DNA of 64,000 nt from Streptococcus oralis (GCF_023611505.1 NZ_CP097843.1:1674001-1738000), one strand, 5' to 3'. Counted from the stretch's first letter, positions 27,702 through 39,968 are shown. Notes: generated by a model from the letters alone, not told the origin. Translations and numbers: made by a program.

Positions 27702-28958
27702 TTAGTCACTTAATAAAGCCTTGCGAACTAGGTTAAAGGCATGCATAGCTGCGATGTGACGTACATCTGCTCGACTTCTGCCTCCAATATTAACTTTGAT
27801 GACCTCAGTTCCTTGCTCCTGTGCCAATCCTATAAAGACTGTCCCAGCTGGATGCCCCTCTAAGCTATCTGGCCCTGCCACACCCGTCAAACTGACTCCG
27901 TAGTCAGACTGAGTCTTGAGTCGTACCTGCTCTGCCATTTTTCGAGCCGTAAACTCAGAAACGACTCCGTACTCTTTCAGCTCTTGCTCGGAAATATCCA
28001 ACATCTTGGACTTTTCTTCTAGGCTGTAAGTGACAAAACCGCCATTAAAGATAGCTGAAACACCTGAAAAGTCTGCTAAAGTAGCCTGAAAGAGACCTGC
28101 CGTCAAGCTTTCTGCCGCAGTAATGCTTTTCTGTCTCTTCTTTAGCTCTTCTACAACGACACTTGCTAGACTGGTTTCTTCTCCATATCCATAACAGATG
28201 TCTAGCAGTGACTGTCCATCGAAAGTCTGGCGATTCAAAATTTGATTCTCCAAGATGTCCAAGGCTTGATCAGCCTTTTCTTGACTGACTGCTTTTGTGG
28301 ACAAGCGCAAGGTCACTTCTCCCGTCTTGGCATAAGGCGCCAAGGTCGGATCTGTTTGATGGTCAATCAAATCCGCCAAAATGGTCACCAACTGACTCTC
28401 CCCAATCCCAAAGAAACGAAGCACTCGGGAATACAGTTTGGTGCCAGTCATCAGCTTGGGTAAAAGTTGATTTAAGACCATGGGTTTTAACTCACTTGGC
28501 GGTCCTGGAAGGACTACGTAGGTCACGCCATTCACTTCCGACACTCCTCCTACTGCTAAACCTGTCTCATTTGGCAGTGGGGTCGCCCCTTCTACAATTT
28601 GGGCTTGGCGCTCATTATTCGGTGTCCGAGCATAGTCAGGTCTATGAGCAAAGAAAATATCCAATTTCTCTTGTGCTTGAGGGTCAAACACTAGAGCTTT
28701 TCCTAAAAATTTTGCCAGAGTTTGTTTGGTCAAATCATCCTCGGTTGGTCCCAAACCCCCTGTCAAAATCACAAGATTGCTACGTTGACTCGCAATCTCA
28801 AGCAAGGACAAAAGACGAGCTTCATTGTCTCCGACAGCTGTTTGAAAATAAACATCTACCCCGATTTCGGCTAACTTCTCTGATAAAAACTGAGCATTGG
28901 TATTGACGATCTGCCCTGTTAAAATTTCTGTTCCGACAGCAATAATTTCTGCTTTCAT
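27702..28958 (-). CDS. cinA: Competence/damage-inducible protein CinA, 418 aa
   Basis: The N-terminal MoaB-like (COG1058) domain starts [25 protein letters not shown] and has [14 protein letters not shown]. The C-terminal CinA domain (about 250-418) contains [24 protein letters not shown] and [20 protein letters not shown], typical of the NMN deamidase domain. In streptococci it is a late competence gene that brings RecA to the membrane. AGGAGG precedes the ATG and a cin-box-like site stands 18 nt upstream. Confidence 0.96.
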   Translation of the reverse strand: MKAEIIAVGTEILTGQIVNTNAQFLSEKLAEIGVDVYFQTAVGDNEARLLSLLEIASQRSNLVILTGGLGPTEDDLTKQTLAKFLGKALVFDPQAQEKLDIFFAHRPDYARTPNNERQAQIVEGATPLPNETGLAVGGVSEVNGVTYVVLPGPPSELKPMVLNQLLPKLMTGTKLYSRVLRFFGIGESQLVTILADLIDHQTDPTLAPYAKTGEVTLRLSTKAVSQEKADQALDILENQILNRQTFDGQSLLDICYGYGEETSLASVVVEELKKRQKSITAAESLTAGLFQATLADFSGVSAIFNGGFVTYSLEEKSKMLDISEQELKEYGVVSEFTARKMAEQVRLKTQSDYGVSLTGVAGPDSLEGHPAGTVFIGLAQEQGTEVIKVNIGGRSRADVRHIAAMHAFNLVRKALLSD

Positions 28959-28975
28959 TTTTCCTCCTATTTATC

Positions 28976-28983
28976 TATTCGAA
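28976..28983 (-). promoter_or_regulatory. ComX cin-box-like site before cinA
   Basis: Minus-strand TTCGAATA matches TNCGAATA, the sigma-X (ComX) promoter core, and is preceded by a T-rich stretch. Its position gives a short leader carrying AGGAGG. Confidence 0.65.
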
Positions 28984-28989
28984 TTTTTT

Positions 28990-29020
28990 TGAAAAAATCG
29001 CAGGAAATTTCCTACGATTT
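28990..29020 (-). terminator. Terminator after lytR
   Basis: Minus-strand AAATCGTAGGAAATTTCCTGCGATTT, a near-perfect palindrome, then T-rich. It overlaps the upstream T-rich region of the cinA promoter. Confidence 0.75.
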
Positions 29021-29031
29021 GATTCTTTGTT

Positions 29032-30084
29032 TTATTCTACCTCTTCGTTTGAAGCGTTAGTACTGGTCGAAGGCGCTGTCCGACCAAAGGCTGTTTCGTA
29101 CAATACCGCATTGGTTTCCAATTCTGTCACTGGCTCTTTACCTAGTGAACTACGCAAGAGATTTTGCATTTCGAGCATATGTTCTGAAGTGACAATCTGA
29201 TAAGAAATCCCTTGTAGCTCAGCATCTTCTCCGCGCAATTGATGCGTCTCAATATTTTTGAAAGAATCTTGATAGCCGAGCAATTGTGGAATGCTCTTAG
29301 CTGATAAGTCCACATTGGTCTGCATGTTATCACTCAAAGCTTTGAGGATACCTTGATAATGGCTCACACTGTTTAGGCTCAAAACCTTCTCAACGATTTT
29401 TTGAATGACTTCACGTTGACGCTTTTGACGGCCGTAGTCTCCTTCAGGGTCTTGGTAACGCATCCGTGAATACACCAAGGCTTCCTCACCATTCAAGTTT
29501 TGTTCCCCAACACCAATGGAAATCTTATTAAACTCTTCTTGGTCAGCAATCGAAATTGGGAAACCAAGTGTATTGTTAACGGTAATCCCACCAACTGCAT
29601 CCACCAATTGTTGAAGTCCCTGCATGTTAACCATTACATAGCGGTCAATGTGAATATTCATCATCTTTTGAATAGTAGAAATTGCAAGCTCTGCACCACC
29701 ATTGGCATAGGCCGCATTGAGTTTGGCTTCCTGAACTTGGCCATTTTCATTCTCGATCTTAGTCAAAATATCCCGTTCCAAACTCATCATAGTGGTTTTC
29801 TTTGTTTTGGGATTAACCGTCAGGAGTATCATAGAATCACTATTCCCTGCCCACGGATCTGTACGTTCCGAATTTCCCGTATCTACCCCCATCAAGAGGA
29901 TAGTCAGTGGCTCCGTCGCTTCGATAACGTTGGTTTCTTCCCCGATTTTTTTGTAAGTCTTTTTACTTAGGGTTTCTGTTCCCTGTTGGTAGATGGTATA
30001 GCCATAAACCGCTACACCTAAAACTGTTACTGCTAGGAAACCTAGAACCATTCCAATTAATTTTTTAATCATCTTGTTATTCAT
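29032..30084 (-). CDS. lytR: LytR-CpsA-Psr family protein, 350 aa
   Basis: One N-terminal membrane helix (about 10-28), then an extracellular LCP domain with the phosphate-binding residues in GVDTGNSERTDP and SDSMILLTVNPKTKKTTMMSLERDIL, and a second conserved block VNMQGLQQLVDAVGG. LCP enzymes transfer teichoic acid or polysaccharide from lipid carriers to peptidoglycan. It is the last gene of tsaE-GNAT-lytR, overlapping the acetyltransferase by 8 nt. The Ser/Thr-rich tail has no anchor motif. Confidence 0.94.
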   Translation of the reverse strand: MNNKMIKKLIGMVLGFLAVTVLGVAVYGYTIYQQGTETLSKKTYKKIGEETNVIEATEPLTILLMGVDTGNSERTDPWAGNSDSMILLTVNPKTKKTTMMSLERDILTKIENENGQVQEAKLNAAYANGGAELAISTIQKMMNIHIDRYVMVNMQGLQQLVDAVGGITVNNTLGFPISIADQEEFNKISIGVGEQNLNGEEALVYSRMRYQDPEGDYGRQKRQREVIQKIVEKVLSLNSVSHYQGILKALSDNMQTNVDLSAKSIPQLLGYQDSFKNIETHQLRGEDAELQGISYQIVTSEHMLEMQNLLRSSLGKEPVTELETNAVLYETAFGRTAPSTSTNASNEEVE

Positions 30085-30598
30085 CTATCAATTTGCCCAT
30101 CAGACAAACATCTAAAAATATCCCTTCTGCTAAATAGGCTCCTCTTTCTTGCAAGCCTTCTATGATAAATCCCATTTTTGAATAGAGGTGGATAGCAGCC
30201 TCATTTCGTTTTTGTACACTAAGTTGCAAACGGCGCAAGACACCACTGGCTTTAGCCCACTCGATGCCTTCTTCTAGAAGTATAGTCGCCAAGCCTTGGT
30301 TCCAAAATTTCTTGCGAACTGCTAGAAAAACATCTCCAATATGCCGAACTCTTAAATGTTGATCCGCTGTGATATTTAAGATACCTGCAATCTCATCATT
30401 CAGTAAGGCGAGAAGAGTAATTTGATTCTCCGATGCAGCTTGTTTTTCGATAAAAAGAGCCATTTCAGACGCTGTCATCATGATACCATTTTCATCTAGG
30501 CTAGTGAGGTCTGTCTCTTGACCGACACAATCTAAAAATGCAATCAAAGCTGTAGCATCTGAAGTCTCTGCCTCACGAATGCACAACTCATACTCCAT
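30077..30598 (-). CDS. GNAT-family acetyltransferase, 173 aa
   Basis: GNAT domain with DVFLAVRKKFWNQGLATILLEEGIEWAK (acetyl-CoA loop) and QKRNEAAIHLYSKMGFIIEGL. Two ATG codons lie at 30601 and 30598; AGGAG is best spaced for 30598. It overlaps tsaE and lytR. This position between tsaE and lytR is often filled by a RimI-like gene, but the sequence looks like the general RimJ/RimL-PhnO type, so the substrate is open. Confidence 0.88.
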   Translation of the reverse strand: MEYELCIREAETSDATALIAFLDCVGQETDLTSLDENGIMMTASEMALFIEKQAASENQITLLALLNDEIAGILNITADQHLRVRHIGDVFLAVRKKFWNQGLATILLEEGIEWAKASGVLRRLQLSVQKRNEAAIHLYSKMGFIIEGLQERGAYLAEGIFLDVCLMGKLIDE

Positions 30599-31031
30599 CA
30601 TGAAGCTCCTTGATGAGTTGTTCAGCCCGAGGGCCATGAGCCGTAAAATGAAGACAACGACCCTCAGCTTCTTTCAAAATTTCCAATTCCAAATAGGAAT
30701 CTGGTAAATCCTCACCCAAAAGATGCCCCCACTCAATAACAGTCACGCCGCCACCAAAGAGAAACTCATCCAAGTCAATAGAATCAGCATCTCCTTCGAT
30801 ACGGTAGACATCCAAGTGGTAAAGTGGCAGACGCCCTTCATACTCTCTCACGATAGTATAAGTTGGACTTTTAATCATCTGACGGATATCCAAACCCTTG
30901 GCAAGGCCTTTTGTAAAGGTTGTTTTACCCGCACCCAACTCTCCCGTCAAGATCAGAACATCGTCTTTTTGAAGCAAATGACCTAATCTTTCTCCGAGAG
31001 CTCGAAGCTCTTCTTCATTTTTTGTGTACAT
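30588..31031 (-). CDS. tsaE: tRNA threonylcarbamoyladenosine biosynthesis ATPase TsaE, 147 aa
   Basis: P-loop GELGAGKTTFTKGLAKGL (about 30-47) and Walker B-like DEFLFGGGVTVIEWGHLL. TsaE works with TsaB and TsaD to complete t6A37 on ANN-decoding tRNAs. It is the first gene of a three-gene operon; the partners tsaB and tsaD are not in the window. Confidence 0.95.
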   Translation of the reverse strand: MYTKNEEELRALGERLGHLLQKDDVLILTGELGAGKTTFTKGLAKGLDIRQMIKSPTYTIVREYEGRLPLYHLDVYRIEGDADSIDLDEFLFGGGVTVIEWGHLLGEDLPDSYLELEILKEAEGRCLHFTAHGPRAEQLIKELHDGV

Positions 31032-31116
31032 GTTACTATTATACCAAAAAGTTTTCTTTTGTGTGAATTTTCTTTATAGACTTACTATGCTAAATTTATA
31101 GTTCTCCTTGCCTTTC

Positions 31117-31740
31117 TCAGAAAAAGGTAAAAATACAAATAACAAATAAAACATCGCGAATCACATGTCCGTAAAATGAAATTTCCCTTTGCACGGATTT
31201 TGGAAAGAGGAAACGCGCACATAAAAAACCGAGACCGATATAAAGGAGAATGGAGGAGATCGTTACGGGATTTCTCAAGAAAATAATCGTGCCTAAAACG
31301 GAAATCACAACCGTTCTCTTCTTGTTGAGATGGTTGTCCATATCCCGAATATATTTATCAAAAGGTAAGAAAATCCATAGATCTACTCCCAGCAAGAAAA
31401 AGAATGAAGGCAAAAAGAGGTCAACTAGATCCTGCTGAAGCTCAGTACCAACTTGGATACTTTCTGATAAAATGAAACAGCTGGCTAAAAGATTGATGAT
31501 TAAAAGAAGATTATGGATAAGCTTCACTTTCTCTGCAGAATGCAAAATACTATGACTTTTCTGACCCAAGGTATGGAAGTAATTAATCCCAGCACAAAAG
31601 CCAGAAACTCCCACTATGAGAATTAAAAAATAGACATTTCCTTCTCTTAAGGATAAAAATGATTCCTTCCACAATAAACAACTTCCAAATAAAATTTGAG
31701 CGACAGCTAATAATAATAAAACACGAATTGATTTCATCAT
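31117..31740 (-). CDS. Hypothetical membrane protein, 207 aa
   Basis: Six or seven hydrophobic segments spread over the whole length, starting SIRVLLLLAVAQILFGSCLLW. The connecting loops are basic (NHLNKKRTVVISVLG, FPKSVQREISFYGHVIRD). I do not recognise the family and see no catalytic motif. It stands alone between ndk and tsaE on the minus strand. Two ATGs (31740, 31737) follow an A-rich GGAGG-containing stretch. Confidence 0.78.
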   Translation of the reverse strand: MMKSIRVLLLLAVAQILFGSCLLWKESFLSLREGNVYFLILIVGVSGFCAGINYFHTLGQKSHSILHSAEKVKLIHNLLLIINLLASCFILSESIQVGTELQQDLVDLFLPSFFFLLGVDLWIFLPFDKYIRDMDNHLNKKRTVVISVLGTIIFLRNPVTISSILLYIGLGFLCARFLFPKSVQREISFYGHVIRDVLFVICIFTFF

Positions 31741-31834
31741 TTCCTTTTCTTCCTCCGTATAAGAAATTATACTCTGACAGGATTAGAAAATGATAAATGA
31801 CTTCCGAAATGTCACATTAGGACGCTGAACGGTA

Positions 31835-31868
31835 CAAAAAACAGTTCCGTCATTCACAGAACTGTTCT
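31835..31868 (-). terminator. Terminator after ndk
   Basis: Minus-strand AACAGTTC, 11-nt loop, GGAACTGTT, TTTTT. Confidence 0.8.
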
Positions 31869-31876
31869 CTTCTAAT

Positions 31877-32296
31877 CTAATCCTTAAACCAGAGGGCGAT
31901 TTCTCGTTTAGCTGACTCTTCTGAATCTGATCCATGTACGACGTTTTGAATGGCTTGATTTTCTCCTGCCGCCTTAGCAAAATCTCCCCGGATTGTCCCC
32001 GGAAGAGCCTCTTCTGGACGAGTGGCCCCCATCATGTCACGCCAGCTTTCAATTACCTTGGGACCTGAAATGATTCCCACAATTATTGGACCTGAGGTCA
32101 TAAATTGGCGGATAGGAGGATAAAAACTTTTTCCAACTAAGTCGCGATAGTGTTGGTCAATCAAATCTTCTGAAACTGTTGAACGTAACTCTAATTTTTC
32201 GAGTTTGAAACCACGTCGCTCAATTCTTTTCAAAACCTCGCCAACTAGACCTCTCTTCACACCATCTGGCTTAATGATAAAGAATGTTTGTTCCAT
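31877..32296 (-). CDS. ndk: Nucleoside diphosphate kinase, 139 aa
   Basis: Equilibrates nucleoside di- and triphosphates. The active-site His is in NVVHGSDS, and the start [21 protein letters not shown] is canonical. Length is normal. Single gene between the rpoC terminator and its own terminator. Confidence 0.97.
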   Translation of the reverse strand: MEQTFFIIKPDGVKRGLVGEVLKRIERRGFKLEKLELRSTVSEDLIDQHYRDLVGKSFYPPIRQFMTSGPIIVGIISGPKVIESWRDMMGATRPEEALPGTIRGDFAKAAGENQAIQNVVHGSDSEESAKREIALWFKD

Positions 32297-32367
32297 ATAA
32301 ATCCCCTTGTCATTTTAGTTCTTCTATTCTACCACACTTTATGAAAAAATTGGAAAATTTTCTGAAA

Positions 32368-32396
32368 CAAAGCAAAGAGAACCCCAAGGTTCTCTT
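32368..32396 (-). terminator. Terminator after rpoC
   Basis: Minus-strand AAGAGAACC-TTGG-GGTTCTCTT, then a T-rich tail; 9 nt after the rpoC stop. Confidence 0.85.
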
Positions 32397-32404
32397 ATTT
32401 ACTT

Positions 32405-35400
32405 TTATTCTACAGTTTCTTCAGATTGGATTTCCACAGTTTCATCTACTGGAGCAAGTTCTGTCTCTTCTTGTTCAGGAGCCAGATATTCTGCATCATT
32501 GATTGCCTGTGGTTCAAGATTACGGTAGCGAGCCATACCAGTACCTGCTGGGATGATCTTACCAATAATAACATTTTCCTTGAGTCCAAGGAGATGGTCT
32601 TTCTTACCACGGATGGCCGCATCTGTAAGGACACGAGTTGTTTCCTGGAAGGAAGCCGCTGACAAGAAACTGTTTGTTTCAAGTGAGGCTTTGGTAATTC
32701 CCATAAGGACTGGGCGACCAGTCGCTGGAACTCCACCGGCGATAAGGACATCTTTGTTCGCATCTGTAAAATCGTTGATGTCTAAAAGGGTACCCATGAG
32801 AAGATCTGTATCACCTGGATCCATGACACGGACTTTACGGATCATTTGACGAACCATAACCTCAATGTGTTTGTCACCGATTTCTACCCCTTGGCTACGG
32901 TAAACTTTTTGGACTTCACCGAGAAGGTAAGTTTCAACTGACAAGACATCACGAACAGCAAGGAGATGTTTTGGTTGGATAGAACCCTCTGTCAATGCTG
33001 CACCACGAGAAACTTGGTCTCCAACTTCAACACGCATACGTGCTGTAAATGGAACGACGTATTCACCTTCGCCAGTTTCACCCTTAACAAAGACTTTCTT
33101 GGTACGAGTTGAAGCGTCTTCTTCGATTGCTGTAACTTGTCCTTTGACCTCTGTAATAACCGCTTCCCCTTTAGGATTGCGGGCTTCAAAGATTTCTTGG
33201 ACACGAGGAAGACCCTGAGTGATATCGGTATTTGAGGCAACCCCACCCGTGTGGAAGGTACGCATTGTAAGCTGTGTACCAGGTTCCCCGATAGATTGGG
33301 CAGCGATTGTACCAACTGCTTCACCAACTTCAACCGCATCACCAGTCGCCAAGTTGATACCGTAACAGTGACGGCAAACACCATGACGAGTGTTACATGT
33401 AAATACGGAACGGATAGTCACTTCTTCCACACCAGCATTGACAATCTCGCGCGCCTTGTCTTCTGTGATTAATTCATTTGGACCAATGATCACTGCACCA
33501 GTTTCTGGGTGTTTAACAGATTTCTTAGTGTAACGACCATTGAGACGTTCTTCGAGAGACTCGATCATCTCTTTTCCTTCCGCGATAGAGCGGATCAAGA
33601 GACCACGGTCTGTTCCACAGTCGTCCTCACGGATGATAACGTCTTGGGCAACGTCAACCAAACGACGAGTCAAGTAACCTGAGTCGGCTGTCTTAAGGGC
33701 CGTATCGGTCATACCTTTACGGGCACCGTGAGTTGAGAAGAACATTTCAAGTACTGACAAACCTTCGCGGAAGTTTGAAAGAATTGGCAATTCCATGATA
33801 CGTCCGTTCGGAGCAGCCATCAGACCACGCATACCGGCAAGTTGTGAGAAGTTCGAGATGTTACCACGGGCTCCTGAGTCCATCATCATAACGATTGGGT
33901 TCTTCGGATCTTGGTTATCGACCAAGCGTTTTTCCAATTTCTCACGAGCTGCACGCCATTCAGCTGTAACAGCATTGTAACGTTCATCATCAGTGATCAA
34001 ACCACGACGGAACTGTTTTGTGATTTGTTCTACACGCTTATGAGATTCTTCAATAATTTCAGCCTTGTCTTCAACCACTGGGATATCAGCAATCCCCACT
34101 GTCAATCCAGCAAGTGTTGAATGATGGTAACCTAAGTCTTTCAATCGGTCCAAGAATGCAGAGGTTTCTGTTGTACGGAAACGTTTGAAAATCTCAGCGA
34201 TGATATTTCCAAGGTTTTTCTTCTTGAATGGAGGATTGAGTTCAAGGTTGCGAATGGCTTCCTTGATATCACCACCTAGTGGCAAGAAGTATTTAGCTGG
34301 AAGCCCTTCTGTCAAGTTCGCATTATTTGGTTCTTGCAAGTAAGGTAGACCCTCTGGCATGATGTCGTTGAAGAGGATTTTACCAACTGTTGTAAGCAAG
34401 ACCTTGTGTTTTTGCTCTTCTGTCCATGGTTTATTGAGGCTGTCTGTCGCGATACCAACACGTGAGTGGAGGTGAACATAGCCATTGCGGTAAGCCATAA
34501 CAGCTTCGTCACGGTCTTTGAAGACCATTCCTTCACCTTCACGACCAGCTTCTTCCATCGTCAAGTAGTAGTTACCCAAAACCATGTCCTGAGATGGGGT
34601 AACAACTGGTTTACCATCTTTCGGGTTCAAGATGTGCTCAGCAGCGAGCATGAGGATACGAGCTTCTGCTTGAGCCTCTTCTGAAAGCGGTACGTGGATG
34701 GCCATTTGGTCCCCGTCAAAGTCGGCATTGTAGGCTTCACAGACAAGCGGGTGCAAACGAAGGGCCTTACCATCGATCAAGACTGGCTCGAAGGCTTGGA
34801 TACCCAAACGGTGAAGGGTCGGTGCGCGGTTCAAAAGGACTGGGTGTTCTTTGATTACTTCTTCGAGGATATCCCAGATACGTTCATCTCCACGTTCCAC
34901 CAAGCGTTTAGCCGCTTTAACGTTTTGCACGATGTCACGAGCGACAATTTCACGCATCACAAATGGTTTAAAGAGTTCGATGGCCATTTCACGTGGCACA
35001 CCACATTGGTACATCTTAAGAGTTGGACCAACAGCGATAACGGAACGTCCTGAGAAGTCAACACGTTTACCGAGCAAGTTTTGACGGAAGCGTCCTTGCT
35101 TCCCTTTAAGCATGTGACTCAATGATTTCAGCGGACGGCTACCTGGTCCTGTGATTGGACGGCCACGACGACCATTGTCAATCAAAGCGTCAACCGCTTC
35201 TTGAAGCATACGCTTCTCATTTTGAACGATGATACCTGGTGCATTCAACTCAAGCAAACGAGCCAAACGGTTGTTACGGTTAATAACACGGCGGTAAAGG
35301 TCGTTCAAGTCAGATGAGGCAAAACGGCCACCATCCAACTGCAACATTGGACGGAGATCTGGTGGGATAACTGGGAGGATGTTAAGAACCATCCATTCAG

Positions 35401-36070
35401 GTTTGTTCCCAGACTTGTAAAAGGCATCCAAAACATCCAAACGACGGATAGCTTTGACACGTTTTTGTCCAGTAGCTGTTTTCAACTCTTCTTTGAGTTC
35501 AGCAATTTCTTTTTCGAGATCTACTTGTTTCAAAAGGTCTTGGATGGCTTCGGCACCCATCTTGGCAACGAATGATCCATAGCCATACTCACGCAAGCGC
35601 TCACGGTATTCACGCTCTGTCATGATAGACTTGTGCTCAAGTGGTGTATCCTTAGGATCAATCACCACATAAGCCGCAAAGTAGATAACTTCCTCGAGGG
35701 CACGAGGGCTCATATCAAGGGTCAAGCCCATACGGCTTGGAATTCCCTTGAAATACCAGATGTGAGATACAGGAGCTTTCAACTCGATGTGCCCCATACG
35801 CTCACGACGAACTTTTGTACGCGTTACTTCAACCCCACAACGGTCACAAACAATCCCTCTGTAACGAATGCGTTTGTACTTACCACAAGCACATTCCCAG
35901 TCTTTTGTAGGACCAAAGATGACTTCGTCAAAGAGTCCTTCACGTTCTGGTTTCAAGGTACGGTAATTGATTGTTTCAGGTTTTTTGACTTCTCCATAAG
36001 ACCATGAACGGACTTTGCTTGGAGAAGCTAGGGTGATTTGCATACTTTTAAAACGATTTACATCAACCAC
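32405..36070 (-). CDS. rpoC: RNA polymerase beta' subunit, 1221 aa
   Basis: The catalytic [12 protein letters not shown] motif binds the active-site Mg. Zinc-binding cysteines lie in [22 protein letters not shown], and the second zinc site is [13 protein letters not shown]. It starts with GTG at 36070, 32 nt after rpoB. The C-terminal tail is acidic ([20 protein letters not shown]), as in streptococci. Confidence 0.99.
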   Translation of the reverse strand: MVDVNRFKSMQITLASPSKVRSWSYGEVKKPETINYRTLKPEREGLFDEVIFGPTKDWECACGKYKRIRYRGIVCDRCGVEVTRTKVRRERMGHIELKAPVSHIWYFKGIPSRMGLTLDMSPRALEEVIYFAAYVVIDPKDTPLEHKSIMTEREYRERLREYGYGSFVAKMGAEAIQDLLKQVDLEKEIAELKEELKTATGQKRVKAIRRLDVLDAFYKSGNKPEWMVLNILPVIPPDLRPMLQLDGGRFASSDLNDLYRRVINRNNRLARLLELNAPGIIVQNEKRMLQEAVDALIDNGRRGRPITGPGSRPLKSLSHMLKGKQGRFRQNLLGKRVDFSGRSVIAVGPTLKMYQCGVPREMAIELFKPFVMREIVARDIVQNVKAAKRLVERGDERIWDILEEVIKEHPVLLNRAPTLHRLGIQAFEPVLIDGKALRLHPLVCEAYNADFDGDQMAIHVPLSEEAQAEARILMLAAEHILNPKDGKPVVTPSQDMVLGNYYLTMEEAGREGEGMVFKDRDEAVMAYRNGYVHLHSRVGIATDSLNKPWTEEQKHKVLLTTVGKILFNDIMPEGLPYLQEPNNANLTEGLPAKYFLPLGGDIKEAIRNLELNPPFKKKNLGNIIAEIFKRFRTTETSAFLDRLKDLGYHHSTLAGLTVGIADIPVVEDKAEIIEESHKRVEQITKQFRRGLITDDERYNAVTAEWRAAREKLEKRLVDNQDPKNPIVMMMDSGARGNISNFSQLAGMRGLMAAPNGRIMELPILSNFREGLSVLEMFFSTHGARKGMTDTALKTADSGYLTRRLVDVAQDVIIREDDCGTDRGLLIRSIAEGKEMIESLEERLNGRYTKKSVKHPETGAVIIGPNELITEDKAREIVNAGVEEVTIRSVFTCNTRHGVCRHCYGINLATGDAVEVGEAVGTIAAQSIGEPGTQLTMRTFHTGGVASNTDITQGLPRVQEIFEARNPKGEAVITEVKGQVTAIEEDASTRTKKVFVKGETGEGEYVVPFTARMRVEVGDQVSRGAALTEGSIQPKHLLAVRDVLSVETYLLGEVQKVYRSQGVEIGDKHIEVMVRQMIRKVRVMDPGDTDLLMGTLLDINDFTDANKDVLIAGGVPATGRPVLMGITKASLETNSFLSAASFQETTRVLTDAAIRGKKDHLLGLKENVIIGKIIPAGTGMARYRNLEPQAINDAEYLAPEQEETELAPVDETVEIQSEETVE

Positions 36071-36102
36071 TATTTCTTCCCTTTCTATTCTAAGTGAACT
36101 GC

Positions 36103-39100
36103 TTATTCTTGTTCAGCAGTTTCTTCTGTTGCTTCCGCTTTTGTTGCTTTCTCTGCTTCTTCAGCTTCAAAGGCTGCTTTAGCCTCTTGGGCTGCTTTTT
36201 CGCGGGCTTTTTCAAGGTCATCTACGTGGATGACATCTTCGTCCATTCCTTCATCCAAGTCGCGAAGTTCCACTTCTTGGTCATCTTCGTCAAGGACACG
36301 CATGTCAAGACCAAGAGATTGCAATTCTTTCACAAGAACTCGGAATGATTCTGGAACACCTGGTTTTGGAATTGGTTTTCCTTTTGTAATAGCTTCATAA
36401 GCTCTCAAACGTCCGTTAATATCGTCAGACTTGTAAGTCAAAATTTCTTGGAGAACATTTGACGCACCGTAGGCTTCAAGAGCCCAAACTTCCATCTCAC
36501 CGAAACGTTGTCCACCAAACTGAGCTTTACCTCCAAGTGGTTGTTGGGTAACAGTTGAGTATGGTCCGACTGAACGGGCGTGCAATTTATCATCAACCAT
36601 GTGGTGGAGTTTGATCATGTACATGACACCAACTGATACACGGTTGTCAAAAGGCTCACCTGTACGTCCATCGTAAAGGATTGTCTTAGCATCGCTATCC
36701 ATACCTGCTTCTTTAACAGTGTCCCAAAGGTCTTCAGAACTTGCTCCGTCAAAGACTGGTGTTGCGATGTGGATACCAAGAGTACGGGCTGCCATACCAA
36801 GGTGGAGTTCCATAACCTGACCGATATTCATACGTGATGGTACCCCAAGAGGGTTCAACATGATATCGACTGGAGTTCCGTCTGGAAGGTAAGGCATGTC
36901 TTCTACAGGGACGATACGAGAGACAACCCCCTTGTTTCCGTGACGTCCGGCCATCTTATCTCCGACCTTGATCTTACGTTTTTGAGCGATGTAGACGCGA
37001 ACCAGCATGTTAACGCCTGATTGCAACTCATCTCCATTTGCACGTGTAAAGATCTTAACATCACGAACGACACCATCGGCACCGTGTGGTACACGAAGAG
37101 AAGTATCACGTACTTCACGAGACTTGTCTCCGAAGATAGCGTGCAAGAGGCGTTCTTCAGCTGAAAGATCTTTTTCACCCTTAGGTGTGACTTTACCTAC
37201 AAGGATATCGCCTTCTTTAACCTCGGCACCAATACGGATAATTCCCATTTCGTCAAGGTTTTTAAGGGCATCTTCCCCAACGTTTGGAATCTCACGAGTA
37301 ATTTCTTCAGGCCCAAGCTTTGTATCGCGCGTTTCTGATTCGTATTCTTCGAGGTGGACAGATGTGTAGACATCGTCTTTCACCAGGCGTTCGCTCATGA
37401 TAACGGCATCTTCGAAGTTGTAACCTTCCCAAGTCATGTAGGCAACGATTGGGTTTTGTCCAAGCGCCATTTCTCCATTTTCCATAGAAGGTCCGTCAGC
37501 GATAAAGTCGCCTTTTTCAACGACATCACCAACTTTAACGAGGGTACGTTGGTTGTAGGCAGTACCTGAGTTTGAACGGCGGAATTTTTGAATGTGATAA
37601 ACATCTAGGGAACCATCTTCACGGCGAACTTCTACCTTGTCCGCATCTGCGTAGGTAACTTTACCATCATGCTGAGCAATAACCGCAGCTCCAGAGTCAT
37701 GGGCTGCTTGATATTCCATACCAGTACCAACGTAAGGCGCTTTTGGATCAATCAAAGGCACAGCCTGACGTTGCATGTTGGCACCCATGAGGGCACGGTT
37801 TGAGTCATCGTTTTCCAAGAAAGGAATACATGCTGTCGCAACGGCAACTACCTGTTTTGGTGAAACGTCCATGTAGTCAACTACTTCTGCTGGATACTCT
37901 TGGTTGACCCCTTGGTGACGTCCCATGACAACCTTCTCAGCAAAAGTACCATCTTCGTTCAATTTTGAATTAGCCTGTGCTACAGTAAATTCATCTTCTT
38001 CATCGGCTGTCAACCAAACGATTTCGTTTGTGACTACACCAGTTTCACGGTCAACCTTACGATATGGTGTTTGAACAAATCCATACTTGTTCAAGTGACC
38101 GTATGATGACAAGTTATTGATCAAACCGATGTTAGGTCCTTCAGGTGTCTCGATTGGACACATACGACCGTAGTGAGTGTAGTGCACGTCACGTACTTCA
38201 TATCCAGCACGGTCACGAGTCAAACCACCAGGTCCTAAGGCTGACAAACGACGTTTGTGAGACAACTCAGAAAGTGGGTTGTGTTGGTCCATGAACTGGG
38301 ACAATTGTGACGAACCAAAGAATTCTTTGATCGCAGCTGTCACAGGGCGGATGTTGATAATTTGTTGCGGTGTCAAAACTTCATTGTCCTGGACAGACAT
38401 ACGTTCACGGACATTACGTTCCATACGAGAAAGTCCAAGACGTACTTGGTTGGCAAGCAATTCACCAACTGCACGGATACGACGATTTCCAAGGTGGTCG
38501 ATATCATCCACACGACCGATACCTTCTGCCAAGTTGAGGAAATAGCTCATCTCTGCAAGGATATCCGCAGGAGTTACAACACGAACCTTGTCGTCTGGAT
38601 TAGCATTTCCGATGATGGTTACAACACGGTCTGGGTCCGTTGGGGCAACAACCTTGAATTTTTGAAGAACAACTGGTTCTGTCAGAACAGCTGCATCGTT
38701 TGGTATGTAAACAATCTTGTTCAAGTCGCCATCCAAGTGGCTCTCAATACTTTCAATCACGCTACGAGTCATAACGGTGCCAGCTTCTACCAAGATTTCA
38801 CCCGTTTCAGGATCTACCAATGGCTCAGCGATGGTTTGGTTGAGCAAGCGTGTTTTGATGTTCAATTTTTTATTAATCTTGTATCGACCAACGGCTGCTA
38901 AGTCATAGCGACGTGGATCAAAGAAACGTGCCACAAGCAAGCTACGTGAGCTTTCAGCAGTTTTAGGCTCACCTGGACGAAGGCGTTCGTAAATTTCTTT
39001 CAAGGCTTCGTCTGTACGAGAGTCCATTGGATTCTTGTGGATATCTTTTTCAACAGTATTGCGAACCAATTCGCTATCACCAAAGATATCAAAGATTTCA

Positions 39101-39714
39101 TCATCACCCGAGAAACCAAGCGCACGAACCAAGGTCGTAAATGGAATCTTACGAGTACGGTCGATACGAGTATAAGCGATGTCTTTTGAGTCGCTTTCAA
39201 GTTCCAACCAAGCTCCACGGTTAGGGATAACAGTAGAACCGTAACCCACTTTACCGTTCTTGTCTACTTTGTCATTAAAGTAAACACCTGGTGAGCGAAC
39301 CAACTGAGAAACGATAATACGTTCACCACCATTGATGATGAAAGTACCCATCTCAGTCATGATTGGGAAATCACCAAAGAAGACTTCTTGAGTCTTGATT
39401 TCGCCTGTTTCTTTATTGATCAAGCGGAAGGTTACAAAAATTGGTGCTGAGTAGCTAGCATCGTGGATACGAGCTTCTTCGAGCGTGTATTTTGGTTCCT
39501 TGATTTCATAGCCAACAAATTCCAACTCCATTGTGTCTGTGAAGTTTGAAATTGGCAATACATCTTCAAATACTTCCTTAAGTCCGTGGTCTAGGAAATC
39601 TTTGAATGAATCCGTTTGAATTTCAATCAAATTTGGTAAGTCAAGAACTTCTTTGATTCTTGAAAAACTACGACGGGTACGATGTTTCCCGTATTGAACG
39701 TCATGTCCTGCCAA
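36103..39714 (-). CDS. rpoB: RNA polymerase beta subunit, 1203 aa
   Basis: The start is TTG at 39714, giving [22 protein letters not shown], with AAAGGAG eight nt upstream; the longer frame to 39753 includes the ribosome site and is rejected. The rifampicin pocket [25 protein letters not shown] has the wild-type residues, so susceptibility is predicted. The C-terminal tail is Glu/Ala-rich. First gene of rpoBC, with a leader of about 245 nt. Confidence 0.99.
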   Translation of the reverse strand: MAGHDVQYGKHRTRRSFSRIKEVLDLPNLIEIQTDSFKDFLDHGLKEVFEDVLPISNFTDTMELEFVGYEIKEPKYTLEEARIHDASYSAPIFVTFRLINKETGEIKTQEVFFGDFPIMTEMGTFIINGGERIIVSQLVRSPGVYFNDKVDKNGKVGYGSTVIPNRGAWLELESDSKDIAYTRIDRTRKIPFTTLVRALGFSGDDEIFDIFGDSELVRNTVEKDIHKNPMDSRTDEALKEIYERLRPGEPKTAESSRSLLVARFFDPRRYDLAAVGRYKINKKLNIKTRLLNQTIAEPLVDPETGEILVEAGTVMTRSVIESIESHLDGDLNKIVYIPNDAAVLTEPVVLQKFKVVAPTDPDRVVTIIGNANPDDKVRVVTPADILAEMSYFLNLAEGIGRVDDIDHLGNRRIRAVGELLANQVRLGLSRMERNVRERMSVQDNEVLTPQQIINIRPVTAAIKEFFGSSQLSQFMDQHNPLSELSHKRRLSALGPGGLTRDRAGYEVRDVHYTHYGRMCPIETPEGPNIGLINNLSSYGHLNKYGFVQTPYRKVDRETGVVTNEIVWLTADEEDEFTVAQANSKLNEDGTFAEKVVMGRHQGVNQEYPAEVVDYMDVSPKQVVAVATACIPFLENDDSNRALMGANMQRQAVPLIDPKAPYVGTGMEYQAAHDSGAAVIAQHDGKVTYADADKVEVRREDGSLDVYHIQKFRRSNSGTAYNQRTLVKVGDVVEKGDFIADGPSMENGEMALGQNPIVAYMTWEGYNFEDAVIMSERLVKDDVYTSVHLEEYESETRDTKLGPEEITREIPNVGEDALKNLDEMGIIRIGAEVKEGDILVGKVTPKGEKDLSAEERLLHAIFGDKSREVRDTSLRVPHGADGVVRDVKIFTRANGDELQSGVNMLVRVYIAQKRKIKVGDKMAGRHGNKGVVSRIVPVEDMPYLPDGTPVDIMLNPLGVPSRMNIGQVMELHLGMAARTLGIHIATPVFDGASSEDLWDTVKEAGMDSDAKTILYDGRTGEPFDNRVSVGVMYMIKLHHMVDDKLHARSVGPYSTVTQQPLGGKAQFGGQRFGEMEVWALEAYGASNVLQEILTYKSDDINGRLRAYEAITKGKPIPKPGVPESFRVLVKELQSLGLDMRVLDEDDQEVELRDLDEGMDEDVIHVDDLEKAREKAAQEAKAAFEAEEAEKATKAEATEETAEQE

Positions 39715-39857
39715 GATGATTCTCCTTTGTAAATAAATTCCAAGCCTTATCAATCAGGCTTTTCTAATCGTCATATGGTTTTAAAAACCCCTATCACCGT
39801 GTCCCTTTGATGAATTTTCAGAATCTTTAAATCTTTGTTACAAGCACTCAAAAACCT

Positions 39858-39912
39858 GAAAAAAAGCACAAAAAGAGCAGCTAAATCTGACTTTTTCAGA
39901 AGATTTAACTGC
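39858..39912 (-). other. Terminator-like hairpin (attenuator candidate) in the rpoB leader
   Basis: Minus-strand GCAGTTAAATCT pairs with AGATTTAGCTGC (one G-T pair, 12-nt loop) and is followed by TCTTTTTGTGCTTTTTTT. It lies between the rpoB promoter and the gene, so it must be read through or controlled. A smaller hairpin GTCTG/CAGAC (39923-39942) precedes it. A 'Lacto-rpoB' RNA motif is known from this position in Lactobacillales; I cannot confirm a match. Confidence 0.6.
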
Positions 39913-39968
39913 TGTGAGCCTTGTCTGGACAATATTTCAGACAAAACCTACGACAAATGACTACTCAT

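Noticed and set aside
39715..39753. Longer rpoB start
   Set aside because: The 13 extra codons cover the ribosome site AAAGGAG of the TTG start at 39714, which gives the usual N terminus [10 protein letters not shown].
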